From: Trogon surrucura
Lineage: Eukaryota > Chordata > Aves > Trogoniformes > Trogonidae
Assembly: GCA_020746105.1 (NCBI GenBank)
Contig: CM036617.1
Location: 158,666,912-158,730,911, forward strand
Direction of reading: 5' to 3'
Length of the DNA stretch: 64,000 nt
In this document: in pieces, positions 42,501 through 57,500 of the stretch
How positions within the stretch are numbered: the first letter of the stretch is position 1
Layout: each line of letters begins with the position of its first letter
Made by a program: the position numbers and the translations under genes
Notes under the pieces: generated by a model
What the model was told of the DNA's origin: nothing
Seen by the model: the letters and a program-made list of their open reading frames with translations, nothing else
Database searches by the model: none

Positions 42501-45500
42501 AAAGACAAACGTGTATCCTCTGTTGATAGGGCTAGAAAACATCGGACTCTAAGATCTTGAAGGTCTCTTCCAGCCAAAACTGTTCTATGATTCTATCTGC
42601 CATCTGCCTGGTCAGTCCAGGTTTTCTACTTAAAAGAAGCAGGTAGGACTCACAGCATGTAGGCAACCCCAACAGCCTTTGAGCATCTAAAAGTAACAGC
42701 TCTACTGCGTATCTGTGAATTGTAAAAAAAATAAAAATCCAGAAGACTTGGGTGGGAGGGATCTGCTGTGAATGAATCAAAAGAGATCAATGAAATGTGA
42801 TGAAACTCGTTCATGTACTTGGAATGTATCTACATATCTACATATATTCTGTTTTACTCCTGACATGTTTTAGTTAAAAATGCCACATAAATAAAATTTT
42901 AATTTTCACTTAAAATTCAAACCAAAAGATCAATGTTGAATATTGACAGCATGCAGAGGAGACACTTGATACCTGACAGTTTAAGCCATCTCACTAAGAA
43001 TTAACTGCTTTATAGACAAAAACTACTTGGTGTGCATTATCAGGGAATTGCAGTAGTTCATTCTAAACCCAAGGAATTACATTTCCCAGATATTCCAGGT
43101 CACTAGGCCTTTAAGTTTTAGCATTTATTCAGCTCAGGCCTGTTACTATCTCATAAAAATGCAGCACCCCTAAGCTATCGATGTTTATGTAGGCTAGTTA
43201 TCCTGCTAACGAAAATAATTGCTCTCTTTCTTGCTGTACGTACCTGTTCTCACCCAGGAAGATTTCATCAACTGAGACACATTAAGCTTAGGATAATGAA
43301 AGGCTGAGGGAAAAACAGAACGGAGGAAAAACATCTGTAAGAAGAGTATTCTTAACAACATACACAAAAAAAGAAGGCACTTCATAATTTATGCTGTCAG
43401 TAAGCATCTTATTTACACAGATATATATTACTACTCCTGAGGCTATGCAGACACAAAGCTCAAGCGCTCCAAACATACACTCCCCAGTTTGTGTCTGAAC
43501 AAGAAGCAGCTAACCGAGGCAGTCAGATTTATTACCTGAAAGATTTCAAGCTGCTGTACCGAGGTCATCGCTCCTAGAAATTTAAAAGCTCACTGTCTGA
43601 CTTGTGACTCTTACTGAGGTAGCTGCAGGATCAGGCTTTTGCTCAAAGGGCAATGAGGCAACTCATGAGTGTCTCAGAATGAAAGTAAGACCTTCTCTGA
43701 GGCAAAAACACTACATATAAAACAGAAAACTACATATATCTGTGTTCCAGACTTGTACAGGGAAAAGTATTTAAAAACCACCACCTTGATGGTTTGTTTT
43801 TTTTTTACAAAAGTCACAAATAAATTTATGTAGAAACATTGTTGTAGGCAAATCTCATGGCTATTGTGCTTGGCTTTGTGGCTCCAGGCTCTCTTAAATT
43901 CGCATTTTTTCCAAAAAGGCTCTGCTCCAGAGTGAAATCCTTGCTCCTGTAAAGTACAAAAGGTGTGTTTCTACTGACTTCAGTAGGGATAAGATTTTTC
44001 CCAAGGTTTCCACTGGAGAGCAGTAAAGACATGTTGGGAAATAAGTGAAGATGGGGGCTGGGCCAACAGTTTCCTCAAGGGAAGTCTTAAGCTTCACTAT
44101 GGCAATAAGGAAAATGAATGGTCTTAACTTTCTCAAAATATTTAATCTAGATGCAGTTTGCTAAGCATTATACAAAGGTTAATTTTTAAATCGTTTCATG
44201 GATAGAAAGAACGCAGCACATAATTAAACGACCTGTTCCATGCTAGATCAATTTAAAGATGTCTTCAGTTGTAGAAAAATTTGCCACTATTGCACATTTC
44301 AGAGAAACAAGAAATTATTTCTAATTCAATTATGCAATCATTGGTAGAGCAACTGACCTCTTTCGGCATACCTAAAACTTAATTTTTCTGTCCCCTAAAA
44401 AACATAGGAGTTTTTGGTTAAAGGCAAAACTAAAAATATTGCTGGTTATGTTGTATCTTTTACTTTCATAGATTTATAAATAGTCCTATGGAAAAAAAAA
44501 ATTGAAAATTTTGTTACTCCACATTTATTTCAATAATAGCACCACTAGTTCCAAGAGAACCACGTGGGAGGCACTTCATGACTTAATATTCAGAAGGGTA
44601 TCGGAATATGAGCCTTTATTCTGAACAGGAAACATCAGCTCTCTATTCACTGGCCAGGATGCATCTCGTTTCCAAAACTCTCAGACACACAAAAAGCACC
44701 TCTCAGTCCACTGAAACAAACACATTTATTTTGCTACATGATTCTTCTGATTGTAGCTTTTAGATTGGAGTTCTATTTGTTCTGGTCATGCAACTGTTTA
44801 CTTCAATTTAGAAATAAAACGTGAACAAAAAATTGTAGAGTAAGCTGCATCTGTTGTTTTTCCAAAGCATGGAAAGAGCAAGATAAGAAAATCAAAAACC
44901 TTCCAATGGCCATAAAGCTTTGAACTGCTAGCAGTTGTGAGTTTTTTATTCTTCTAAACCAAAATCATATTTTGCTTCAATACTTAATGTGCTCTTCACA
45001 CTTTTTCTAATTAGTACTTGAAAATGATTTAATTCATGCAAATTGCTGGATGACTATTCACTTAAGCTTTTCACGGAATTAATGAAATTTAAAAATAAAA
45101 CAACTTGAGCAGAAAATCTTGAAACTGAAAAGAAAGATGTGCCGTGATCGTTGGCAACTAAGGCCGAGTTCTAAAACCTGACGAAGTATGCATCAAACGA
45201 TGGACAATTCTGCAACTGAGACCATGCTCAGAAGTCACAAAATCCAGGCTCCAACTCTTATTCCATAGGTCACTCGGACGCCTTGCAGCACACATGTGGC
45301 CAGATGCTGAGCTCAGCAGGAGTCTGAACACTGCAGCCAGATTGTATTTGCAAGATTCCCAACACACCCTGGAACTAACGATTAGAACCAGCACAGACTG
45401 ATTGTTATTCTGAAGGGGAAGCTGGATAGAGAAGATGCAATTATTAGTTGGATTGCAGCTGGTCTGCTAATGACTAAACATGCATTAATGAAGTAGACCA

Positions 45501-48500
45501 GCATCATTAGAAGATTCTACCATGCAGCCCTGAAGCACCACACAGCGTTAACAGCATCGATCCAATGGCAAAGGGTCACCTAGTCACCCAGAAACTTCTC
45601 GACAGCAGTCTGAAGCACACCACCTGGGCAGCCTGGCCTTCACCAGATTCTCCAACATGGATCTCTCTGACCTTCTCATGTGTGAGACCATGCGGGGTAG
45701 AAATGGTACCAGATTCATCCTCCTCACTTCTGATAAATGGAGGAATGGTAATAGAAAGCATGGAGGTAATGCAATATTTGGAATGAGAAGGCATCAAATA
45801 AAAAATAAGATTCCATGCAAATATTGGGGTGTGGGCAACAGTAACACACTGATATCTGTTCAAAGTCTGGTTCAAAATCCACCCAGAAAAAAAAATACTT
45901 CAAATATTTCTGCAGTCTTTGGACTGCATCATACAATTCTATGTTATCCTACAGGTTTTGCAACATCTCCCAAGACAGCTAAAATAGATGCCACCCCATC
46001 AAAGTGCTACTTATGGCACTGAAAAAAAATAATAGCAAGAGACTTATTTGGAGTAAGCTCCACATCTAGCCTTTGCCTGTCCTCAGAGAAATCTTTTAGC
46101 CATAAAGAGATAACAAATATATTCTTTCCCACTGTTTTTAATGAACAACCACGCAAAAACTATGACGAGACTTGGTTTTCTTTCTGCTGACATGTAGTTC
46201 ATGACCACCTAACAAGTTTACAATCTAAAATGTGGGATGTAAGGTGGACAATGCAAAATAAGCATGCAGGAAGGTGTATATTGAACATTCGAATACAAGC
46301 ACGTTGCTGAAGTCACCTGGAAGTCTGCGGGGGAAAGAAAAAAGTCTGGAAGTTCCCAGATTTGGCTATTTCAAAAGCCTTATTCCTGCACAGAATAGTC
46401 CATTCTGTCAGAGGAACAACTTTCACCCTGACTTTAAATGAGTGAAAAAAAAGCTGACAAGAATTCCTGTTGTTAGTGATGTACTGCACGGGGACAACTC
46501 ACACAGTTAAAACTATAAAAGCACATATTAGTTCTCTGGAAAAAAAAAACCAAAAAAAACCACAACAGTGAAAGGACTGTGCCTGAAAGGCAGCGCGAAG
46601 GAAACAAGCAGCAGGGAGCAAACAAGGGTCACTTTCAGGATATTGATGGCAAAGTCTCACTCCACTTAATGCTGAGATACAGTGACATCATACAAGTAGC
46701 TTTTCCGTAGTATGAATTGACTTCAGTACCCCAACAGCTCAGCTCACCTGCGAATCATTTCTTTTCGTTCAGATGCAGACTAAAAAACTGACAAAATCCC
46801 ATACAGAGTCCACAAGGGGAAAAAGAAAATGTGACCACCAAGAGTTTTACTCGCTAGCACGCCTGGTAACTAAGGTACAAATGGCACAGAGCAGCATGGC
46901 ATGGAAAGTTTCATATTTACATATAAACAAGTTGCATATAAACAGTAACATACATAAATTGTTCATATGTAAAATACATAAATATCTGCAGTTCCCCAAA
47001 AAATTCACACTGAAGAGCAGAGGGTTGTGTATTCATTTGCAAAACAGCTACCTAAGGAAGATCTTCACGAGACCTTCCCTGTTACAGCTAAGAGCCCGAA
47101 TGCAGAGAGTTCAGGGCCTAAAAAACAGAATCATTTAGCCATCTTCCTGCCAAGGTAGCTTTGAGGATCTGGGTGTCGGACATCTTCAACAGACTGCTGA
47201 ATAAGACGTCTCAAAAAGGATCTGCCCAGCGCTGCCGAGTCTTTGGACGTGATTTCTGGCTACGAATACTTAAGATCTAAAATCCTTTGACTCAAAATAC
47301 AGTCACAGTAACAGTGCAAAAGAACTAGAAATAACTAAAAATAACTGAGTGTAGGTGCCTCACTCATAAAAGCATATGAGCTACACTGATTGTCGTGCTT
47401 GCTGCCAGACAAGACCCATAGCTCTACCAAGTTGAAAAAGTGTTTCTACTCTGCTGACTTACCAAATGGCACCACGTCTGGTATTCCAAAAGAGTGACCC
47501 ACTAACACACCAAAGTGCAACTGAGACCAAACCAGACAAGTTCAAATCAAAATGAGCTGTCCTGCAGTGGGCTCAATCTACAGCAAATTTGAGTTCCTCC
47601 AGTAACAAGCAAGTGAATACTGACAAGATGCAACTCGATTTAAGGCACCATATCCACCAAATCCTCATGTCTTCTACTCTGCAAACTTTGTGAAGATCTC
47701 ATCATTCCTAAAAATTCTGAATTATAAAATGGAAATTTAATATATTTATTTTGACATATTACATGTATTTTATTTAGTTTAACACAACATTAGCTGTTTT
47801 GAAAATTCAGCCTAGAAAAATTTGAAGGTCGTCTTTAAAATTTCTCTGCCAAACAAACAAAGAGACGACACCAGCAATAAACTCTGGTAAAGATCTCTGA
47901 AGCAAGTGCTATGCTGTCAGCAACATTTATTCAATAAAATGCAAGCTGTTAGGTGGGGTCATTGAAAGCAAGGGTGCACATATAACTTGTTCAGCTGTTA
48001 TCAACCCCACTGCTGCGGATATGAACCAAAGAAACAGCATTTTTCAAGAGTTCCAAATAGGAGAATCTGGGCATAAAGTGCGTATCATGATGGACTTAGT
48101 CACCACTGATGAGTAACTCTGCCTTCCTACACTAAGAGGCTGCTCAAGGACTTGAGGTTTGGTATTGTTTGGGAGATTTGGTGGATTTGGAGGCAAGAAG
48201 ACTAATTTCATGTTTGAAATCTGGAGGCCTGTGTTGGAATTCGCAGGAATGAAATTACCACGTTTTTGGCATGCCTGTTTAAAATTGCCAGCAGGAATAA
48301 ATGCACGATTCCTCAAGTTTCAGAAACAAAGAGAAGTAATTCACTCACGGACTTTGACGTGCCGCTGCTCTAACAGAGGCTAAAACCTTCCCAGGCCATA
48401 ACTGTCTCAAAAAGTACAGCTACTTCTGCACAGGTATAGTCTGTATGAGATTGATGGAGAGCAGAAGTATTTAAAGGAAATGAGACAACAATCTGCCAAC

Positions 48501-51500
48501 ATACTTGACTGCAAATCCTCAGAGTAGTCAGTAAAGGAGGAGAAATCCAAACGGGAAATCTTCCCAAAGGCACGCCCTGATCTCTTCATTCATTGCACAG
48601 CTTTCTCATTCATGTGTGAACTATCACAGAGCTCCACAGGCATCAGTCAGGAATCAGCCCCACAGGCCAGGTGCTATAAGCATGCAGATAACACAGGGAG
48701 AGCCCCTGCTATGAGCGCTAAAGAAATTACCTTCAAATTTCCTCAGTACCATCAGGAAAGGAAAATAAAGAGAACAGTGTACACACATACTTAATAAAAA
48801 TGTTTTTCCCCTGTGACCAGCCTGTCTTTCAAGATATACTGGCCTTGGTAGAAAAACTGTTACTGTTAAATTGCGTGGTAGCTCCATCACACTATCCAGA
48901 AGATGGATTCTCAGCAAGGGGCAACCTGCAAATTCACTATAAATATTGCTCCAAAATACATGGACAAAACTAAAATTTGTAGGATCCAATGTGGGTACAA
49001 CACAGGAGATAAAAAGTCCCATGGCACTGAAAATAATACCCAAGAGACCAAAAGTAATAAACTCCAGGGCAAATGTGCAGAAGAGACAATGCAAAGTAAA
49101 GTGTCTTTCAAACAATCAAGGCAAGAGCAACAGTTAGTTTGAACTCAGCCCATAATCTGAGAAATCCTGTGGCCCTACAAGGAACAAAAGAAATTATAGT
49201 CATTTACATACAAGGATTCTCAAGGCTTTTGGTTCTGTCTCAAATAAATGCATCTACCTTTGCAGAGGTACAGCCTATATGAGATCGACAGAGAGCAGAA
49301 ATATTTAAAGGAAATGAGACTGCAACCTGCTATATTTTTTAATTGATTATGGGAGCAGAGTTTTCAAAATGCTGAAAAATTAAGACAAAAAGTTTTTTTA
49401 AAAAAAACCCAGTATGTTTACACCACTTCTAGTCATTGGGAAAACATCCTATAAATCTATATAGATTTAAAGGTGCTATAGAGAACAACTTCTACTGACA
49501 AACACTCTTACAGTACCTTTGCTGACATACTACTGTATGGCTGCATAATGAACAGCAGTTGTCATTAGCCTGATTTTCCACTAGACATTTAACTGTATAG
49601 GGAGAATCACTTTGGCAAAAGTGCTATGCACCTACACAGGTCATGAAAAACAGGACAATTTAAAAACTGCATCAGAAAGGACAGTGACATAGGGAAAACT
49701 GGGAATTAATGGACTGTGTTAACAGTAACACCTGTCACCAGAAAAGGTAAGTACAGTTCTCTCATGATCTTCCTTATGTTCATGAGACATTTCTGACATG
49801 AACAATCCATTAGTGTACAAGGATAAATGTTGAGCTTAGCAACTTGGCTTACTTATGAGGCAATCTGAAACAACTAATTAAACATAAATGGCCAAGGCTG
49901 AGTGTCAAGCAAACTCTGCTCCTTAGGCAGCTCCCATTAATCTAAGTTTAGGATGGCCACGGTCTGGAAAAAACGCACAGTGAACTGCAACACAAAGCCC
50001 ACGTTAGTAAAACCTACTGAGAAGCAGCAAAGGCCCCCTGTAGACATCTGCCAACACACACCTTGGATCAAGCTTTGCAGCAGTATTGATCAAAGAGCTT
50101 TTTTTAAAAATCTAAGACCAGGGAAAATGAAGTCAGATCAAACATCTGGCCCAGTGCCGAAGCAAAAGATGATGACAAAAGCAACAAGTTGCTCTAACAC
50201 TGATATGCAGTACGTGAACAGAGAAAGGCATGTATTTGCCCTGCAGAATTCATGACACAAGTCAGGTATTTGATGCTGAATTGCCACTTATGCAGAGGTA
50301 CTTTAAAATGGTAAAGAGAAAAAAGCACATAAAGTATTTTGTAATCTTGGCAAACAGCAAGTACTCACGTTCAGCAATTTGCTGCACAGGAAAGCCCAGG
50401 TAGAAGCTGAATTCCACCACAGACAAGTTTCTTAGTTGCTCACTGACTTCGGATCCATTTAGAAAACCATATTTATCTCGCACAGCAAAAACAATGCTCA
50501 CAGGGCCTTGCCGAAATGCCATCCCAGGCCTACCCAGAGTTATATTCAGTATCTGAAAAGACAAGATTGAAGCACAGTCAACAAAATCAAATCACTAGCA
50601 TTTCCATTCCTTCTTTGACAGTTTCTGGTTTGTTTTTTGTCTGCTTCTTTCTCCTCCCCCTAATATGAAGAGGTGGGAGGGCAGATCTCTTCAAAACAGT
50701 GGAACAGCTATTCCAGGTTGTTTCAGCCTATTAAGTTTCAGAAGAGACCGTTACATGTGAATTCCTCTTAAGAGTTATCCATTAAGGTCAATCATAACTC
50801 AGAATGATCTGAAAGCTACAGTCCAGAAAATGATGAAAAAAATCCACCTAGAGAAACAGTCAGCCAAACAAATCTACTGATAAAGAAATCTTAGATGAAT
50901 ACCAAATCGTGTGGAACAGACAAGCAGAGACCATGGTAAAAAAACGTTCTGAAAATGAATGTTCTTTTGGTCAAAACCTCCTGCACCACACACTGCACCA
51001 TCTACCATTGGTTAGACGCCTTATTTTGGCACCAATGTAGACAGCAACTGTGTTCATGTAGACACACCTCTTCCAGACAGTAATGAAGCATTTAAAAAAA
51101 AAGTTTGCTGAACTGCTAATCCAAGGAACTGTTTCACGTGTTCTGTCTTCAGTCTATCCAGTCACGTTGTGTCATTCATTCGTACAGTTCCGAGTACTTT
51201 ATTATACACACTATATAGTACTTTAGGTACTATAAAGTTTATGAAATTTTTCCTGCTATGGTTTTATTTTAGGGTACCGCAGATGGGCATTCACGGTGCC
51301 AGTTAGATAACAATAAAATTTTTACTAACTTTGGTATTACAACAAAGCTAGATTAAATTAAGGATTCGGACAGAAGAGGGAGTTGGTTTCAGTAAATTTA
51401 ATTACTGACTTGCCAGGGAGTTTTAGGCTCTGCTACATGATTCAGTACCCTGCACATATGCAATACATTTCATATGTCAAGTTCCAGCAGCAGCTGCCAT

Positions 51501-54500
51501 GAACATCGTATACCGCTGCAACTATTTCTAGATCTCAGAAGCAAGTAGTATGTTTGCTCACAGAATGGCAGAGTGCACAACTCCTGTATTCCCTAGTAGG
51601 ATCCCCTGAGTGGCAATGAGACCCAGAAGTTGTCTTCCAAGAAAAATATTATAACCACACTCTACTCTGCAACAGTAAAATCTGATTCCTTTAATAAGGG
51701 TTGGCATGGGCTTTATATGAAGCAGCATAAAAACCTATTACATTTAATAATGCTTTTGGATATAAATCATCATCTTGATCAGCTTTTCAAAAAGCTTGAA
51801 ACCAGAGGGATATGTGGTGCCTTTTTTTTTCCTCTGCAAAATAATAAGACTTCAAGACAAATCCTCAGAATTCTACATGATCTAGATGGCAAGAGGACGC
51901 AGCAAAAATCTAAATTATTTTACTAGCTAGATGACAACACAGGACAACCAAAGGTGAGGAGAAAAAGGGACAGACATAAAGTATGTTAATCTTCTTACCT
52001 GCACAGTGAAGTTGCGCAACTCCTGATGCCTGCTCACCTCCCTGAATGCTGTTGTCAGTCCTTTCTCAATGCGCCGGCTAAAGTTGCAGAACCCAACATC
52101 CACGTTCCGAGGCACAAACTGAAGCACTGAAGGCAAAGGGTACAAGTCAGTCCCACAGACAAGTACTTCCCCAAGTGAGAACAAAACGAATGAGAGAATC
52201 CATACAGCTATCACATTTTCATGGAATTCAGGATATATTCAGTGAAACATCGGGTAAAAACACAGTAGAAATATATTTTCTGTTGGTGCAGTAAATTATA
52301 TATTCATTAATATCTGTTGCAGCAGTAATTAGATTGCCAAAAGATATTAGTGATAAAAATACCCACTGTTTCCTCTTGCATACTGAACAACTTTCACTAC
52401 ATACATGTGGCAAATTTTACATGACTTGAAAACTGAGTCAGCCACACTGAAATCCTTAGTACTCAACTGATCAATGAAAATCTTACGTGAAAAAAAGCAA
52501 CAAATTTCTTTCCGTAGAACGAAATATAGTATTTAGATTGTCTAAAAGACACATACTGGGTCCATTAATGCACATTAGCATCAGTCTAACACTTCCAAAA
52601 CAATTAGCAAACAATCTTTTAAATGTAGATACATACTTTCACAGGAGAGAAGGGAAGAGCACAGGACAGAGTGAGCATAGAGGAATGTGAGCAGGCACAA
52701 ACACTGACTACATACACATCTGTGGATTTCCTGATACTGCCTTACTCAAAGAAATGCTTATGATTAGGTTACAGACCCTAAAAGCAATGTTATACAACGT
52801 TCAAGAACAGAAAATGTCTACTGTCTATCTATATAACCATATTACAACACTATAAAAAGACATCACACCTGCACAATTCAAAATCATGTTCTACCACACA
52901 GTTATTAATAGAGCAGAAGCAACACACGAGAGATACGTGAAGAAAAGCATCATGTTTGACATTCATTAACTCTCTGCCTATATAGTCAATCCCTATCATT
53001 ACCTCATTACGCAATTCACCAACCAGGCAGGTGGTTTTGTTATGCAAATAGTGTGTGAAGAAGATTTTCAATGATACCACGGACTACTATATGGATAATG
53101 TTTTACTTCAGACGATTAGTAGTGATGAATTTCACATAAACTGCTGCCATACAGTAGCCACAAAAAGCTGAATACTACCTGAGCAATCCTCCTGCTCACA
53201 TTACACATGAGCAATCAATCCACCTGCTCATCAATTCTCCTACATTATGAGAATTCTAAAAAGTAGCATTTGAAGTAAACATAATTTGAAAATTGACTCA
53301 AGCATTAGAAAGTAGCTGCACTGTGATTTTATGAGTAAATGTTTCACGGAGATTTTTTTTCCTCTTCTCACCTTTTGAAGAAAGAAAAAGAACACACCTA
53401 TTTTGCAAGGTGCCAAAAAAATTTTCCTGAAAAAAAATAATGGAATTATTGGGTTAACTCCTTACAGTTTATAATCTCTCAACCACGGATCTGGCAAGTA
53501 TTTCCCTGACAACCAGGAATTAAGATTCACAGCAGTAGAACATGGGAGTTTGGCTTGACGTTGCATACTTAATCATAAGCAAAGAAGTGTGAATCAATGT
53601 GAAGCTACATCTCCTCCTCTTTGTGTCAGGAAGAACTCACCTGTCTGAACTTGGAATCTGTTATCTGGCACAGTGAAAGAAGGATGCAGCGAGAGGATCA
53701 TTGGGGCCTCACCACGAAGAAGACTGCTGTTCACAAGCACATTTATGACAGCTACTGCCGTATAAACAAAAGGACCCGATGTCACCAAGAAAGTAAATTT
53801 TGGGGTAATTTTATAAACCTACGAAAAGAAAGGAAATTAAAACAAAAAAATCAATGTGAAATTTGGAAACACTTTAGGCCTACAGTCTCACACATTTCAA
53901 AGACGCATCATCAAGAGGCAGGAAAACACAATCTTTATTTTCCAAAGCACAAACACTCTGATAGCTCTGTGTCTCACAGCCTCTGCACTGGTGCATCAGA
54001 GAGACAACTCCCCTGTGCTAGATGCCCCTGCTAGAATCTCTTCAGCACAACACACCAATCTCAATGCTTCTCAATTTATCACACCCCAGCATAGTAGGAC
54101 TCCTCCTCGCTGGCGCTCCCCTGGAGTACAGAAGAGTTCCCATGTAAAATTCCTGTTTGCTTCCTGAACTCTTTGCATAGCTTCTGCAGTTCAGTCATAC
54201 ATTGCAGAACGAATACATCCTATGCCATTCACATGTGATATGCAAGCAGGAAAATACATAACACCTGTATTTTATAGATAAAGTTTTCACACTTAAGAAC
54301 GCTTGATTCTAGAGAACATTTCTACCTGCTTATTTCAGTGCAGTTACCACAACTGTAATTTTACTCTTCCAATTCATCTTTTGACTTTGAGTCTGCTTAA
54401 AAACCCTGAGAAGCCTTAGTCATCATGTAAAAGAAATGAGATTGTAAGTTAAATATAAACCTAGGTGAATGTTTCCATGCAGACACCATTTCTCTGTCAC

Positions 54501-57500
54501 TTAAGAACAAACCAAAGGCTCTTATTTATTTAAAGACATCGCAGTGCCTTCCCTCCTTTTAAGAAACTCTCTCAATACCAAAGACACCTGTATCTCAGCA
54601 TTATTTTCCCCCTCTTTGGTTTACTCCCCCAGTTTGCTTTATTTGCCTAAGGCAGTCACACTAAAGCATTTTAAGATGTCCACCATGACGGCTACACAAG
54701 TAAATAAACTACCTAAACCTGAGACCCACAGTTTCTGATAAATGTGCACTTTTTAGATGCAGAGATGCTAGTACCCTGCAGGCTTTATGCTGTTGAAAGG
54801 ACATGTAAGATATCTTCAACGTCAGGATCAGCCTCATAGAAAAGCACAGCGCTACTTAAATTGTGACCCACGTGCTCATTACTGGTATTTCTGCAACAGT
54901 GTGAAGTGATGTCTCATAAACAGCAATTGCTGTTTCTATGAGACAGGAAGAAGCTCCTTCCTATCCTCCAAAACATATGCATTTCAAAGAGATCATCTTC
55001 ACCAAAAGAAACTATCTCAGCAGTAGAAGGAAATAAAAAAAAAATAATCTATGCTGCTCGTTTTTCCTTTCTTCCTGCTTAGTCCACAAATACATGCAAC
55101 ATCCAATTTTAAATGGATTTAGACCCACAGAACTCAAATTTGTTTGATATGAATAATACGCACAGCTCTTTTCAGTTCCTCTTATCTGAAGCTTTACCCT
55201 TTTATCTCAGGATGAAATGATCTCTGCAGCTTCAGTTTGTGAAATGGAAACAGCAGTTATAATGGGTATGACACACCGAGAGAATGTTGCAAAGGAGACT
55301 ACTTAAAAAGCAAGAAAAAGGAATTAGAATTACAAATCTCAGTGAAAATTTGCTGGGGATTTCCAAAGCAATATACGCTGTGGAAGAGAGGCCTAGCATA
55401 GCCAGCATGCATTCATGCACTAGAGTTAGGTATTTCAGCCTCTGATACCTAACCCAGCTGCCTCCATCTCCGATCTGTTGCAGCGCTTCACAGATGCAAT
55501 GAAAGTAGCCTACTCAAATCCCCCACCCTGGAATTCTTTATTGGCTTTCCGGTCTTACAAGCTAACACTGTTTCTCTTTTGTGCTTCACTGCAGCAGAAA
55601 AGCAACAGCAACTCCGGAAGAATGGAAATTTCTTTAAAAACTTGTAAGTGTAATTTTGAGACGGGAAGATTAGAAACACTACAGGTCAAAACGACAGCTA
55701 TTTCTGCTTGAAATATTGCAGGATTGTCTAGAGTTAGCACTCTACAACCTAATTCAGATGACAGGAATAATACAGCCATGACAGCATGGTGCTGTCTATA
55801 ATCTAATTCACAGAGAAGTTTTCAAACCTATCTAGGATAAATGAGCATAGCTCATGACGCTGATTCATGAATGAGAATAACGCCTCTTGGCATAGCTCTA
55901 ATGGTTCACAAACCCAACTGACCACTCGACTGTCTCTTGATGGTTTCACCTCTACTGCCAGGATGGTTAGATGCCAACAAATCAGCTAGCTGAACCACCA
56001 CTTTTTAAATTGCCACCTATTAAAGGAAACAAGTGCAATTTTCCCATCTTAACATTTGGCATCAGAAAACTGGAGGTACATGCAAAAAACCTCCATATGC
56101 ACTTTGGAGCCCCTCCCACAGTAAATGTAGAAACCTTCGGTAGGAGCAGAGAACCTTCACACCACCTCAAGCTAATCTATCCCTTCTCCAAAGTGTGATG
56201 GCTAAGCCAGGTCTGCTGTTTCCAGGACACAACCTCTCTCATTCAAAGCTACCCTCACAAGAGAGAGTGCTTCTAACATGGAAAGTTTTCAAGCCTCGAT
56301 TTAATAGAAACTAGAAGATCATCTGGGGAAAACATCATCACATGCTTACTCTTCCCCAAGTATTTGCTATTGCTACCATCTAACCCATGTCTCCACTTCA
56401 CTGTATTATGCTGTGTAAACATCTGGCAGAAAGCATAAACAATTGAATTCCTCACCATCACCTTATTAAGCATCCTGTAAAGAGCCTGCAGGGAGTGTTT
56501 AACTTCCCGAAGATGGGCTACAAAGGCTCACAGGTCTTAAAAACGAAACAAAGCCTCTGCTTTTATGCACATTAGGATCGTAAGGCAACAATTCTCTCGC
56601 CGTTTTTACACAGCTGAACGGTGCCAGCCGGAACTTCAGTAGCAGTGAGCAGCGATGAAGCCAGTGCAAGCCCACAGGCTGGCATTTCTGAAAGAATTAT
56701 CAAACTGCCTCACAATGAACTGATCCCCTCACCATGAAGGCAGAGGTTTACTGATTTTGTCTTATAGAAACCAATACGTTAAGGACAGGCCCAAAACCCC
56801 CACATTAAATGCAGCAACAAAGAGGCTGTGGTACACAATATGCTGCATGATAAAATTTCCAAGCACAAACGAGGCTGGCAAAAAGTCTTTCCTGTTGGCG
56901 TGAACTTAATGGCACCAGGGGTTCTGGCAGTAAGTCACTGCCAACACTTTTTTATTTCATACCCAAGTGCAGCAAAGCTAAGTCAAGGGAACATTGTATA
57001 ACAGATCTTACCCAAGTGTCATAAGGTTTACATTACAGAAAGTTGACAAAAATTGCTCTTATTCAAACAATAGAGTCTTATTCTTTTGCAGATGCAATAC
57101 ATCAAGACCAACTGGAACAAAAGAACTTTAAAATTTTAGTTTCTTCTCACTTTGCTGTAAGGACTTTTGCTAGCAAAAAATTGTCAAAATTGTTTTCGTT
57201 ACACAGGATTCAAGCCTGCCTCCTTTTTTTTTTTTTTTTGTTTCCATTTCGCTAACTCAGAGTACTTGAATAATAAAGAAGCAGAGACCAAAGTTTCAAC
57301 TGAAAAAGTTAGGGGAAAAAAAAAACCCATGCTTTAATTCTCCTTGCAGTGTTAAGCTTGATTTGTACTTAAAAGTGAGCAGCAGTTATATCCATTGTTG
57401 CCACGGAATTTGTTTTTAAAGCATATATTACTACCAAGTTAAATTTAACAAGACTGGTGGCCAGGCAGTGGATCTGGTCCATCTGGATATCAGCAAGGTA

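Larger units (their letters stand above)
40632..43243 (-). other. KIAA1549: Intron 7
   Basis: 2612 bp, GTACGT to GATGTAG. It contains an A-rich low-complexity tract (40838-40884) and a short CR1 3' tail (42541-42597). Confidence 0.8.
43304..50368 (-). other. KIAA1549: Intron 6
   Basis: 7065 bp, GTGAGT to CCCTCAG. It contains a pair of diverged direct repeats of about 97 bp (48402 and 49235). No CR1 and no coding signal recognised. Confidence 0.8.
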
